Assembly: GCA_041397305.1 (NCBI GenBank) | Contig: JAWKWX010000015.1 | Coordinates: forward strand, 8,873-72,872 | Direction of reading: 5' to 3' | DNA length: 64,000 bases | Source of the DNA: TMP-24 sp041397305 | GTDB taxonomy: Bacteria > Pseudomonadota > Alphaproteobacteria > Rhodobacterales > Rhodobacteraceae | Shown: positions 45,865 to 54,691 of the stretch, one piece after another | Numbering within the stretch: position 1 is the first letter of the stretch | Layout of the letters: each line of letters begins with the position of its first letter | Made by a program: the position numbers and the translations under genes | The notes under the pieces: model-generated | What the model saw: the letters and a program-made list of their open reading frames with translations, nothing else | The model's database searches: none | What the model was told of the DNA's origin: nothing

Positions 45865-46164
45865 TCATTTCTCCGATATCTGAATGCACAACACCGATCT
45901 CTGATCGCTGATCGCGCATGTCTGAATACTCGCCCGTTCCGGGTCGGTCAGAAGGTAGGTTGTCCCGCCCTGGTCGATCCTTTGCAGGCCAAGGCGCGAC
46001 AGTTCCGATTTCGACAGCATCGCGCTCCAGAACCAACTCAGCACGAGCAGCGCCGTGATCGCGGCGGTCGCGGTCGCCAGCAGGATCATCGGCCCTAAGG
46101 TCAGCCAGCGCGTGATCCGGTGCTGGAAGCTCTGCATCGTGCCCGAGGTCGCGTGCAGAAACAT
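45865..46164 (-). CDS. Small membrane protein, mobilization-associated, probably lacking its N-terminus
   Basis: A 99-residue frame with a strong transmembrane segment (LTLGPMILLATATAAITALL) followed by a periplasmic or cytoplasmic tail with two Cys. The sequence just before the helix (ATSGTMQSFQHRITRW) looks like the middle of a coiled-coil protein, and a stop lies 27 bp before the ATG. It may be the separated C-terminal part of the accessory protein at 43.8-44.0 kb. Confidence 0.5.
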   Translation of the reverse strand: MFLHATSGTMQSFQHRITRWLTLGPMILLATATAAITALLVLSWFWSAMLSKSELSRLGLQRIDQGGTTYLLTDPERASIQTCAISDQRSVLCIQISEK

Positions 46165-46208
46165 GCGGGTGGCACCGCCACGATCTCAGGCGAACAGCAG
46201 CAACAATC

Positions 46209-46397
46209 ATGCACGCCCTCAAGGTGCCGGTGTCGACAATCGATCAAATCCTAGGTCATAACGACCCCCTGAAACGCGAACATGTCAGCGGCGCCGCGTC
46301 CCACTATCTGCGCTTGGGGAAAGTGATGAAGAAGATTCGAGACCCTCAGGAAGAGGCGCTCAGCGAGCTAGCTGCGGCGTTGGAGTCGCTCGAATGA
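46209..46397 (+). pseudogene. C-terminal remnant of a tyrosine recombinase (integrase)
   Basis: Sixty-two residues (PVSTIDQILGHNDPLKREHV..., SGAASHYLRLGKVMKKI) resemble the C-terminal catalytic box of tyrosine integrases: the LGH segment and a later Tyr. The N-terminal and core domains and most catalytic residues are missing. It may be what remains of the enzyme that inserted the island. Confidence 0.55.
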
Positions 46398-46489
46398 CGA
46401 GCAGTTTCTTTTGCCGGCTGCGTCGATCACCAACGTCTACCCCGTCCAAGTAAGGCTCTCAGCGCTCCAGATCCAGTTGTGCCTCAGAA

Positions 46490-46585
46490 ATGAAGACACG
46501 GGCCGCAGCCCGTGTCTTGATGTGGTGCTCTGTCGAGCTTGTTAGCCGCTCGACCGCGATTTCTGAACAACGCCATGAGAGGGTG
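46490..46585 (-). ncRNA. Candidate tracrRNA for the type II-C Cas9
   Basis: In the 335-bp gap before cas9, the minus strand shows the tracrRNA layout in order 5' to 3': a possible anti-repeat GTTGTTCAGAAATCGCGGTC (46554-46573), a 7-bp hairpin GTCGAGC/GCTCGAC (46532-46554), then a 10-bp terminator-like hairpin GCCCGTGTCT/AGACACGGGC (46494-46517) and TCTTCATTT. The complementary repeat would contain GACCGCGATTTCTGAACAAC, which has the CTGAACA element of alphaproteobacterial II-C repeats as I remember them. Ends approximate. Confidence 0.5.
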
Positions 46586-46732
46586 AATACCACAGGAAGT
46601 CAAGCGGCTCCCAGCTTGGCCAGATCAATCATGGGCAATGCAATAGTCGGCAACGACACGAAACGGTTGAAACTGGCGTAACTAATCGCCAATCTCGGCC
46701 CATGATCCCATAACCACTTTTGACCAAACACA

Positions 46733-48465
46733 ATGCCAACACGCCTTGCACTTGATATCGGAACCTCTTCCATCGGCTGGATACTCTACGAACTCGTCGG
46801 CGGTCAGCCTGCTCGTATCCTTGATGGCGGCACTCGCATTTTTGGCGATGGGCGCGACGCCAAGACAGGCCAATCGCTCGCAGTGGGCCGTCGAATTGCG
46901 CGCGGAATGCGGCGTCGCCGTGACCGCTACCTCCGCCGCCGTGCGGCTCTCATGAAGCGCCTAGCTGCGACGGGACTAATGCCCCGTGACCCAGACGAGG
47001 CTGCAAAGCTGGCTGCGCTTGATCCCTACGCGCTGCGCGCCGAGGGATTGGACCATCCTCTGCCTCCGGCACACTTGGGCCGTGCGCTGTTCCACCTTAA
47101 CCAGCGGCGCGGTTTCAAATCAAACCGGCGAACGGACAAGTCCAACAACGAGGGGGGGCTGATCGCTGATGCGTCCGCCCGACTCGATCAGGCGATGATG
47201 GCGGCAGGTGCGCGAACCTATGGAGAATTCCTTTACTTGCGCCGCAAGTCGGCGGAAGATCCACGTGCCGTGCCGGCCGTCCGCACCCGGATCAATCCGC
47301 ATCTGACCAAAGAAAATGGCAAGGCCGAGCCGGGTTATGACTTCTACCCGGATCGTCATCACCTCGAAAGTGAGTTTCGGAAGCTGTGGGCAGCGCAGGC
47401 TCGCGACAATCCCGAACTGACCGGAGAGTTGGGCGATCTGTTGTTCGAAACAATTTTTCATCAGCGCCCATTGAGGGCTCCCGCAGTCGGACGCTGCCTG
47501 TTCCTACCAGAGCCGCGGCTCCCCAAGGCGCATCCGCTGACGCAAGCCCGCACGCTCTATGAGACGGTTAACATGCTGCGAGTCGCCGTATCTGGCCAGT
47601 CGAAGCGCCGCCTGAGTCGCGAGGAACGGGACAAGATCATACTCGCGCTTAACAACCGCAAGATACTCGCCTCACCGGGCAAGAACGTGATGACCCTTTC
47701 GGCCATCGGCAAAGAAATCAAGTTGCGTGCTGGTGAGACGTTCTCGCTCGAGACTACCAACCGCGAGGCCATCGCCTGCGACCCGGTCCGGATGAGCCTG
47801 GCCTACGCCGACCGCTTCGGCCCACAATGGTCCACACTAACGGTAGATCAGCAATGGGAACTCATCAGGCGTCTGCGCGACGAGCAGGACGGCGAGGCGC
47901 TGGTCCTCTGGATCATGGACCGTTACGGCGTTGACCGTGAACGCGCCCGCGCCATCGCCGATTCCCCGCTGCCCGAGGGTTTCGGCCGCCTCGGAGAAAC
48001 GGCAACCCGCCGTATTCTCAATGTGCTCATTGGCGGAACTTCGGACCAGGAGGTGCCGACCTACAACGAGGCAGTGTCTTTCTGCGGTTGGGATCATTCG
48101 CGTTTTGGCACCGGCGAGGTGTTGGACCGCCTTCCCTACTATGGTCAGATTCTAGACCGTCATGTCTTGCCCGGGACCGGCGAGGACTCCCATGATGATG
48201 TCACACGTTTCGGCAGGATCACCAACCCTACGGTCCATATTGGGCTTGGGCAGGTGCGGCGGCTGGTGAATAGGGTGATCGAGGTCTACGGGCGCCCCCA
48301 CGAGATCGTCGTCGAACTCGCCCGTGACCTGAAAATGAGCGAGGAACAGAAGCGCGAACTGGCCAAGACTAATGCACGGAACCAGAAGGCTGCGGAAAAG
48401 CGCAGTCAGAAACTGATCGAGGAACTGAAGATCGCGGATACCGGCGCAAACCGCGCAATGTGGCC
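46733..48465 (+). pseudogene. cas9: Type II-C Cas9, N-terminal half only
   Basis: About 577 residues of Cas9. RuvC-I LALDIGTSSIGW (D8), an Arg-rich bridge helix (about 54-78, RRIARGMRRRRDRYLRRR), the REC region and RuvC-II HEIVVELARDL (E528) are present. The frame stops at the IS3-family element: the HNH nuclease, RuvC-III and PAM-interacting parts are absent, and no Cas9 sequence resumes to the right of the IS. Normal type II-C Cas9 is about 1,000-1,100 residues. No cas1, cas2 or repeat array was found. It cannot cut DNA; a truncated product of 589 residues could still be made. Confidence 0.9.
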
Positions 48466-48523
48466 TGCTGCCGGTTTCGTGGACACGAAGATAAGATCGT
48501 GACCAAGGAACTGGAGAGTGGAT

Positions 48524-48814
48524 ATGACGAGACGGAAGTTCAGCCGTGAGTTCAAGATCGAGGCCGTGAGGCTGGTGACGGACCGTGGCGTGGCGGTGGC
48601 GCAAGCCGCCCGTGACCTGGACGTGGCCGAGAGCGTTCTGCGCCGCTGGATGCGGGAGCTGACTGCTGCGCCTGCGGCGGCCTTTCCCGGGAACGGGCAG
48701 ATGCGGGCCGATCTGGCCGAGATTGCAGCCCTGAAGAAAGAGGTCGCGCGTCTTCGTGCGGAGCGTGACATTCTGAAGAAAGCGGCCGCTTTTTTCGCGC
48801 GCGAGGCGACATGA
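48524..48814 (+). CDS. IS3-family transposase OrfA
   Basis: Ninety-six residues with an HTH (MTRRKFSREFKIEAVRLVTD, AQAARDLDVAESVLRRWMRE) and a leucine-zipper-like end (IAALKKEVARLRAERDILKK). A GTG two codons earlier is possible. The stop overlaps OrfB by ATGA in the -1 frame, with an AAGAAAG region where programmed frameshifting could make the fused OrfAB transposase. Confidence 0.92.
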   Translation: MTRRKFSREFKIEAVRLVTDRGVAVAQAARDLDVAESVLRRWMRELTAAPAAAFPGNGQMRADLAEIAALKKEVARLRAERDILKKAAAFFAREAT

Positions 48815-49671
48815 GGTTCGCCTTCATCGCCAAGCACCGCCACATCTGGCCCATCAGCTGGCTGTGCGAGGTGCTGGAGGTCTCGCGTTCCGGCTTCCAT
48901 GCCTGGCTCAACCGCCCGACGAGCACCCGCGAGATCCATGACGCCAAGCTCGTCACGGCGATCGAGACGAGCTTCAAGGCCAGCGACCGGACCTACGGCG
49001 CGCGCCGCGTCTGGCGCGATGTTCTGGAAGAGGGGCTGGCCTGCGGGCTTCACCGGATCGAACGTCTGATGCGGGTCAATGCCTTGCGGGCGCGGCCCAA
49101 ACGCCGTGGAAAGCCGAAGGACGACGGCGAACGGTCGGTCATCGCCGACAACATCCTGGATAGAGACTTCCAAGCCGACCGGCCGAACCAGAAGTGGCTG
49201 GCCGATTTCACCTACATCTGGACCGCCGAGGGTTGGCTGTATGTCGCGGTCGTGCTGGACCTGTTTTCGCGGCGCGCGGTTGGCTGGTCCATGAAGGCCG
49301 ACCGGGATGCGTCATTGGTCATGGATGCGCTGATGATGGCGGTCTGGCGACGTGGAAAGGCCGACGCGCTTCTCCATCATTCCGATCAGGGCTCGCAATA
49401 CACCAGTGAGCAGTTTCAGAGGCTTCTGGCCGACAACGGCATCACCTGCTCGATGAGCCGGGCCGGAAACGTCTGGGACAATTCTGCGATGGAGAGCTTC
49501 TTCTCCTCGCTGAAGACCGAACGGACGGCCCGAAAGGTCTACCGCACCCGCGACGAAGCCCGTGCCGACGTCTTCGACTACATCGAGCGCTTCTATAACC
49601 CGCGAAGACGGCATTCGAAACTGGGCTACCTCAGCCCGATGGAGTTCGAGGCCCGCGCCATGCTAGCTTAA
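48811..49671 (+). CDS. IS3-family transposase OrfB (DDE integrase domain)
   Basis: A 286-residue catalytic part. The DDE triad is visible: D in WLADFTYIWTAEGWLYVAVV, D in LLHHSDQGSQYTS and E in WDNSAMESFFSSLKTE. The N-terminal HTH_21 region and the typical YNPRRRHSKLGYLSPMEFE end are present. Complete and without frame breaks. Confidence 0.94.
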   Translation: MRFAFIAKHRHIWPISWLCEVLEVSRSGFHAWLNRPTSTREIHDAKLVTAIETSFKASDRTYGARRVWRDVLEEGLACGLHRIERLMRVNALRARPKRRGKPKDDGERSVIADNILDRDFQADRPNQKWLADFTYIWTAEGWLYVAVVLDLFSRRAVGWSMKADRDASLVMDALMMAVWRRGKADALLHHSDQGSQYTSEQFQRLLADNGITCSMSRAGNVWDNSAMESFFSSLKTERTARKVYRTRDEARADVFDYIERFYNPRRRHSKLGYLSPMEFEARAMLA

Positions 49672-49696
49672 CCTGCTGTCCACGAAATCGGCAGCA

Positions 49697-50543
49697 GGCC
49701 AATTCGAGTTCGGGCGGCAAGAGCCTGTTTTCCGTGGGTCTGCAGGGCGCCGGTGCGGTTAAGAACAACCAGGTCCTCTCAGAGGGCGAACAGCGGGCGC
49801 TGGCGCTCGCGTGCTTCCTCGCCGAGATCGGAGGAGACGACACGCGCTATGGCATCATCGTCGACGACCCGGTCTCTTCGCTGGATCATCTGCGCATTCG
49901 CAAGGTTGCCAAACGTCTTGTCGCCGAGGCCGTAAAGGGTCGGCAGGTCGTCATCTTTACGCACAACCTGGTGTTCTTTAACGAGGTGGTCTCTGAGGCG
50001 GCCCGAGCCGGAGACGCCGCGCCGCTGATCAAGTCAGTCGTCGCCAAAACCCAGTCCGAAGGCTTCGGTGTTATCCGCGAGAACTGCGAGCCGTGGGTCG
50101 CCGACCTGAACGCACGGATTGAGACGTTGCGAAAACGCGCCAAGGTGCTCACGTCCGTGATCGACTTCGATACCGACGATTACCGGCGGCAGGTAAAGGA
50201 CTTCTACTCGGACCTTCGCGAATCGTGGGAGCGGGCTGTGGAGGAGATTGTCCTAGCGAAGACCGTGCAGAGGTTCGTGCCGGACGTTAAGACACAGCGC
50301 CTCAGGGAGGTTACCGTGACCGATGCAGACTATCGGACCATCTTCTTCGCGATGAAGCGAGCGTCGGAACGGTCAGGCCACGATATGTCTGTGGGCAGAG
50401 ACTTACCGCAGCCGTCCCCGGACGAGTTGGAGGCAGACCTCAAGGAACTCGAGAACTTCAAGTTCGAGCTCGGCAAGAGGAGGAAGGCGACCTCCGATAG
50501 GCGATCCGCGCTCGAGAAACCGGTAGGAGCAACACTGATTTAG
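49697..50543 (+). pseudogene. C-terminal part of an ABC/RloC-type ATPase
   Basis: About 280 residues. They contain the ABC signature and Walker B region of AAA_13-type (PrrC/RloC, SMC-like) proteins: LSEGEQRALALACFLAEIGG, YGIIVDDPVSSLDH and the switch His in VVIFTHNLVF. The Walker A half and any N-terminal effector are missing; the frame runs straight out of the IS right end without a start codon. Such ATPases belong to anti-phage systems, but which one cannot be told from this half. Confidence 0.75.
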
Positions 50544-50865
50544 GGGCCGTGCATCGGCAAGGCCATTGGTTCGGACAAGCGAACGGGTTCCCACGGAGAA
50601 TTCTCGACTGTCAGAGCTTTGCGGCAACGCCATTCAGAACAACATTCCCTAACTGTATCGGCACCGGAAGCCCATTCGCCTTCTTGGTCGGGGGTTCCCG
50701 GCACGCTGTTGCAATTGGTGGCTGCACTATCGAGCTTTGCTCGCTACTGACTGTCGCATCCTTCTGTGGCGCGCGAAGCCCGGCGAGTTCCAGTAAACTC
50801 TGGATTGCAGTGGGTTGTTACCATACAAAAGCTCGACAGCAGGAAGATGTGGGACGGGTGCGAGA
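50544..50865. other. 322 bp between the ATPase fragment and zorA
   Basis: No supported gene. The zorA promoter must be here or inside the fragment; no clear hairpin terminator separates them. Confidence 0.45.
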
Positions 50866-52344
50866 TTGATCGATTGGGAGTGGCTTAGAGCCCTAGGGGT
50901 CCGTGTTGGCGAGTGGATTCAATGGTTTGCCAATCAGATTGTTGACGAGCATTGGCCTGGCCTGCTCAGTTTGGTGTTCCTGATTGTAACTGTTCTAATT
51001 GCGGTAGTGATATGGGCGCAGTCTCGCTCTTACGTGTCTGTCTTGAAGCACGCCAAGATTGCGGCACTGCGCGCGGCTGACGACAAATCCTTTGATCCAG
51101 AGAGCCTCTCGAGCAGTCTTGCAAACATGCGGGGGGGCGCGGCCAGGAGACTAGCGACAGCTTTCAAGGAGTTCCGCGAGACGCTGCTTGAAACCGGTCG
51201 CCGCGACGACGTGATCGTGCGCAACTCCATCCGGCCTGCGGCATTCATCAACGTTGATGATCTCGGGTTCTCGCTGAAAGGCTGGCGCTTCTTACCCGGC
51301 ACAATAGTCTCGCTTGGCCTACTGCTGACGTTCCTGGGCCTTGTCGCGGTGCTGTCGACGACGTCAGACATCTTACCTGACGGTCAAGAAACCGACCAAA
51401 AAGCCGTGATGGAGGCCCTAAGAAACCTGCTTGGTAAGGCATCCGCCAAGTTCACAATATCCCTGTCTGCTCTAGCATGTTCGATAGCGCTCAATCTCGT
51501 GCAAAGGGTCTGCGCCAGCCGGGTCGAGCACCATGCAGCTGAACTTACAAACGAGCTTGAACGCAGGCTGCATTTTGTCAGCCTTGAAGGCCTCGCAGAC
51601 CGGCAGCTTGGTGCCATCGAAAATCAGACCGCAAGCATGAAGGAACTGATTACCACTATGACGGCTGAATTGAGCAAGCCGCTTGCCGCTGTCACGCAAA
51701 CTTCGATGGACCAGATTTCAGCGATGGTAGACCAACTGGGCACTTCGATGACTTCCGGCATCGGTTCAGCCTTGGACAAAGTGTCAGAAAGGATCGAGGC
51801 CGTCGGGGAGGTTCTGGCTGGAGCCAGCGCTGGACTTGACGCAGCCGCACAGCAGTTTGATGGGGCGATTAAATCAGCTACCGAGAAGCTTGAGAAATCT
51901 GTCTCGCACCTGACTGAGGTCGCCGCGAACCTAACCGATGCGAGCGGCCAGCTTTCTGAGAACTTGCCGGTCTTGAGGGGCACGATTGAGGCCAGCAACG
52001 CACACGCGATGAAGGTGTCCGAAGGGGCGGCGACCTTGATTAGCAGCATTAGAGACTCGGTTGTCGAGGAAAGGCGGACAGTCACCGAAACCACGGAAGC
52101 CATACGCTCGCTTATCAGATCGTTCGAGGCCCGAGCTGCAGCATACGACGGACAGTTAGAAAAAGCCTTTCGGACCTACCAGGACGAACTCACCAAGGCC
52201 ATTGACCTTCTCGAAAATCATGGGAGGGAGACGAGCTCGCGCTTCGCCGAGGGACTCTCAACTCTGCAAGCAGTCATCGAGAACGCGAAGGCTTTTGAGC
52301 CCGAAAGCCAACCAGAATCCGGACCTGAGGCCGCAGCGATATGA
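50866..52344 (+). CDS. zorA: Zorya ZorA, MotA/ExbB-like proton-channel protein
   Basis: About 492 residues from a TTG at 50866 (the frame extends 17 codons to another TTG at 50815). One transmembrane helix near the start (LLSLVFLIVTVLIAVVIWAQ), then two more (RFLPGTIVSLGLLLTFLGLV; FTISLSALACSIALNL). The remaining 280 residues are a long coiled-coil tail that in known ZorA projects into the cytoplasm. With ZorB it forms the ion-driven membrane motor that senses phage attack. First gene of zorABCD, overlapping zorB by ATGA. Confidence 0.88.
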   Translation: MIDWEWLRALGVRVGEWIQWFANQIVDEHWPGLLSLVFLIVTVLIAVVIWAQSRSYVSVLKHAKIAALRAADDKSFDPESLSSSLANMRGGAARRLATAFKEFRETLLETGRRDDVIVRNSIRPAAFINVDDLGFSLKGWRFLPGTIVSLGLLLTFLGLVAVLSTTSDILPDGQETDQKAVMEALRNLLGKASAKFTISLSALACSIALNLVQRVCASRVEHHAAELTNELERRLHFVSLEGLADRQLGAIENQTASMKELITTMTAELSKPLAAVTQTSMDQISAMVDQLGTSMTSGIGSALDKVSERIEAVGEVLAGASAGLDAAAQQFDGAIKSATEKLEKSVSHLTEVAANLTDASGQLSENLPVLRGTIEASNAHAMKVSEGAATLISSIRDSVVEERRTVTETTEAIRSLIRSFEARAAAYDGQLEKAFRTYQDELTKAIDLLENHGRETSSRFAEGLSTLQAVIENAKAFEPESQPESGPEAAAI

Positions 52345-53384
52345 GGGCAGGCCTGCGCCAGCGTCGGCATGAAGAGGAGGAAGAGTCCGTCTTCATTTCG
52401 ATGACTGACATGACAGTCGGCTTTCTGTTCATCGTTATCCTGCTCCTTGCATTCTTCGCGACACAGATTGCTCCTGGTGAAATGGTTCCGAAGAGACAGC
52501 TCGACGAGCGTGATGATCGGATCGCGGTCCTTGAAGAAGAGCTAGCCATCTTCGAAGGCTCGAAGAATGACAGCCTGACAAGAGTGCTTGAGAGGCTTAA
52601 AGAGCTAGAGGCGCAAAGGCACGAAACGGATGCCGAACTGGCGCGGCTTCGATCCTTACTCACCGCCTTGCGCGTGGAATTGCGCGTAGCTCCAGACGAC
52701 GATCTGCTTGCGGAGGTGAGGCTGCTCAAGCAGCGGCAGGAAGGAAACCCAATCGCGGTATACAACGCAACCGCAGAAAATTCGCGGCGCGAACTTGTCG
52801 AACGCATTAGGTCTAGAATTGTAGCGGCAGATAGTTCTATCGCGGTGAATCTTTCTGAGCGCGGCGACGCACTTCAATTTCGCGGTGAAGGTCTTTTTGC
52901 TAAACGGGCAGAGGAGCCCTCTCCTGAGGGCCGCAAACGAATGGAAATCATCGCAGGCGTGATAGCCCAAGAAATCGGCTGCTTCGTGTTTTCTGAGGCT
53001 GTTGGACCTCAGACTGAATGCAACCCCCATTCGGTGCTCTTAGATGCAATTCAGATCGAAGGTCACACAGACAGCGATGGGACAGACAACTACAATATGA
53101 CGCTCGGCGCTCTCAGGGGCTCTTCAGTATTCGGAATCATGGTCCGAACGCGAGAAGACTTGCTGAATTTCGACAACCTTCAGGGGCAACCTGTGCTTAT
53201 GGTCGCCGGATTCGGCGAGGGTCGACCGATCGCTGACGAGGCAATTGAGGGCGGGAAGGACGCGAACAGGCGGATCGATATTCGATTTCTGATATTTTCC
53301 CCGACCAATGAGCAGACAATTCCACGCAACCTTGCTGACATTGCTCGTCTCCGAGACCTCCTAAGCGGGACAAGCCAGGAATGA
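52341..53384 (+). CDS. zorB: Zorya ZorB, MotB/OmpA-like stator protein
   Basis: A 347-residue partner of ZorA. A single transmembrane helix near 20-42 carries the ion-carrying Asp motif SMTDMTVGFLFIVILLLAF; a coiled coil (about 50-120) leads to an OmpA/MotB peptidoglycan-binding domain (IQIEGHTDSDGTDNYNMTLG, then GFGEGRPIADEAI and NRRIDIRFLI). Overlaps zorA and zorC by ATGA each. Confidence 0.9.
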   Translation: MRAGLRQRRHEEEEESVFISMTDMTVGFLFIVILLLAFFATQIAPGEMVPKRQLDERDDRIAVLEEELAIFEGSKNDSLTRVLERLKELEAQRHETDAELARLRSLLTALRVELRVAPDDDLLAEVRLLKQRQEGNPIAVYNATAENSRRELVERIRSRIVAADSSIAVNLSERGDALQFRGEGLFAKRAEEPSPEGRKRMEIIAGVIAQEIGCFVFSEAVGPQTECNPHSVLLDAIQIEGHTDSDGTDNYNMTLGALRGSSVFGIMVRTREDLLNFDNLQGQPVLMVAGFGEGRPIADEAIEGGKDANRRIDIRFLIFSPTNEQTIPRNLADIARLRDLLSGTSQE

Positions 53385-54691
53385 GCCTCGTCGACCGCCT
53401 GTCTCTGCGCCCCGAGTTCAAGGTGCGGCCATCTGAAAGGAAAGAACTGGATATTGTTCTTGCCAAGATCGAACGCGCCTACGGGCGCGTCAGGTCTCGG
53501 GAGGAGGGTATCGATACCATTGTATGCAAGGTCGAGGCCGCCTGCGCGCGATCACAATGGGTAGGTGTTACAGTCGGAGATATTTCGATAGCCATCCAAG
53601 AGATGTTTCGCAGCAATCCGCGAGTAACGTCGAACCTTAGGCGTTTTCTTGAGGCCGAACTCGAGGTGACTACGCGACCGGAATTGGTGGGCGGCATTGT
53701 TCCAGTTTACCTGGAAACCTGGTTGGAAGGGGCAACCGCCACACTTAGAATGCGGGAACTTATCCTGGCGCGCGCAACTATCCTGCCGTGGCGATGGAAG
53801 TTCCTCTTTCAGGCGTGCCCTGAGCTTCTCATGCCCAGAGGAACCGCGATCGCCGTCGGAGCCCGAATGGTTGAAAATGCGCGACCTTTCAAGTGGCTGA
53901 AGGAGATTGGTCTGCCCGACCCCCACGGTCCAGGCCTGATGGCGGCAGCGCACAGTCAGTTTCTTGCACAGAGTCCGGCACCAAAGACGCGGGCGCAACT
54001 CGAGAAGATATTGACCTGGCTGGCGCCTGGCGGCGCACAACGGCTTGATGATAACCGGGCGGCAGAAGCCGTCGATCATATCCTCGGCCCATGGGTTACC
54101 GAGACATGCCCTGCCGACTATCGCAATGAATGCGTGCGCCAGCTCGTGGTGCTATTCGGCGACCCGCGCCGGGATCGCAAGGCGTTCTGGGCGAATGTCC
54201 GCGAAGACCGGCGCAAGGTTCTCTTTCGCTGGCTTGCCCGCCAGAGCATGGAGACGATCTTTGAGGTCGTGGGCGAGAGTGAACGGGGATCTAGCGTCAG
54301 CCACCAGTGGGACGAAAGGCGAAGGTTCTGGACGCATCTCTACGATCAGGGGCTAATCGACGAAGCTTGGGTTGTGCTTGGCGCAAGCGCCGCGCCTATC
54401 GCAAAACGGCTCGCAAAAGAGCGCGGGGACGCCGGTTTCTTGAATTTTGCACTGCAAGCTGGGCGAACTCGAGAGGACACCTGCCTCCTCATCATGCGGA
54501 TCGGCGAGAAAGTGATCGTTGAGGGCTCCCACAACTTCCGGGTCCACATCTTTCCGACATCGAGCCGACGGACTCCGGAATTGTATGCAACCACCTATGA
54601 TCTGGATGATATCCTTCTGCCCCGCCCGCATCCGGATGCGTATCCGCACCTCGGCGATTGGCAGAGGCAGGTGCGCGGGAGAATTCGCTAA
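53381..54691 (+). CDS. zorC: Zorya ZorC, EH-signature protein
   Basis: A 436-residue cytoplasmic, mostly helical protein. The conserved end block includes RREDT-like and EHSHNF-like features seen as EGSHNFRVHIFPTSSRR, the EH-signature region. In type I Zorya it binds DNA and helps recruit ZorD. It carries no enzyme motif. Overlaps zorB by 4 bases and zorD by one (TAATG). Confidence 0.85.
   Translation: MSLVDRLSLRPEFKVRPSERKELDIVLAKIERAYGRVRSREEGIDTIVCKVEAACARSQWVGVTVGDISIAIQEMFRSNPRVTSNLRRFLEAELEVTTRPELVGGIVPVYLETWLEGATATLRMRELILARATILPWRWKFLFQACPELLMPRGTAIAVGARMVENARPFKWLKEIGLPDPHGPGLMAAAHSQFLAQSPAPKTRAQLEKILTWLAPGGAQRLDDNRAAEAVDHILGPWVTETCPADYRNECVRQLVVLFGDPRRDRKAFWANVREDRRKVLFRWLARQSMETIFEVVGESERGSSVSHQWDERRRFWTHLYDQGLIDEAWVVLGASAAPIAKRLAKERGDAGFLNFALQAGRTREDTCLLIMRIGEKVIVEGSHNFRVHIFPTSSRRTPELYATTYDLDDILLPRPHPDAYPHLGDWQRQVRGRIR

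Larger units (their letters stand above)
48466..49696 (+). mobile_element. IS3-family insertion sequence
   Basis: A 1,231-bp element with 20-bp terminal inverted repeats (TGCTGCCGGTTTCGTGGACA at the left, 19/20 matching the right end). It carries two overlapping transposase frames and is flanked by the 4-bp match GGCC on each side, consistent with the 3-5-bp target duplications of the family. It looks complete and may be active. Confidence 0.93.

Noticed and set aside
45533..46222. A 229-residue minus-strand frame covering the small mobilization genes
   Set aside because: Its residues are a shifted reading of the two smaller genes, which have TGAATG coupling and a clear transmembrane helix.
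46398..46732. A CRISPR repeat array next to cas9
   Set aside because: No repeated unit of 24-40 bp with regular spacing occurs here or anywhere in the island; only the single tracrRNA-like copy is present.
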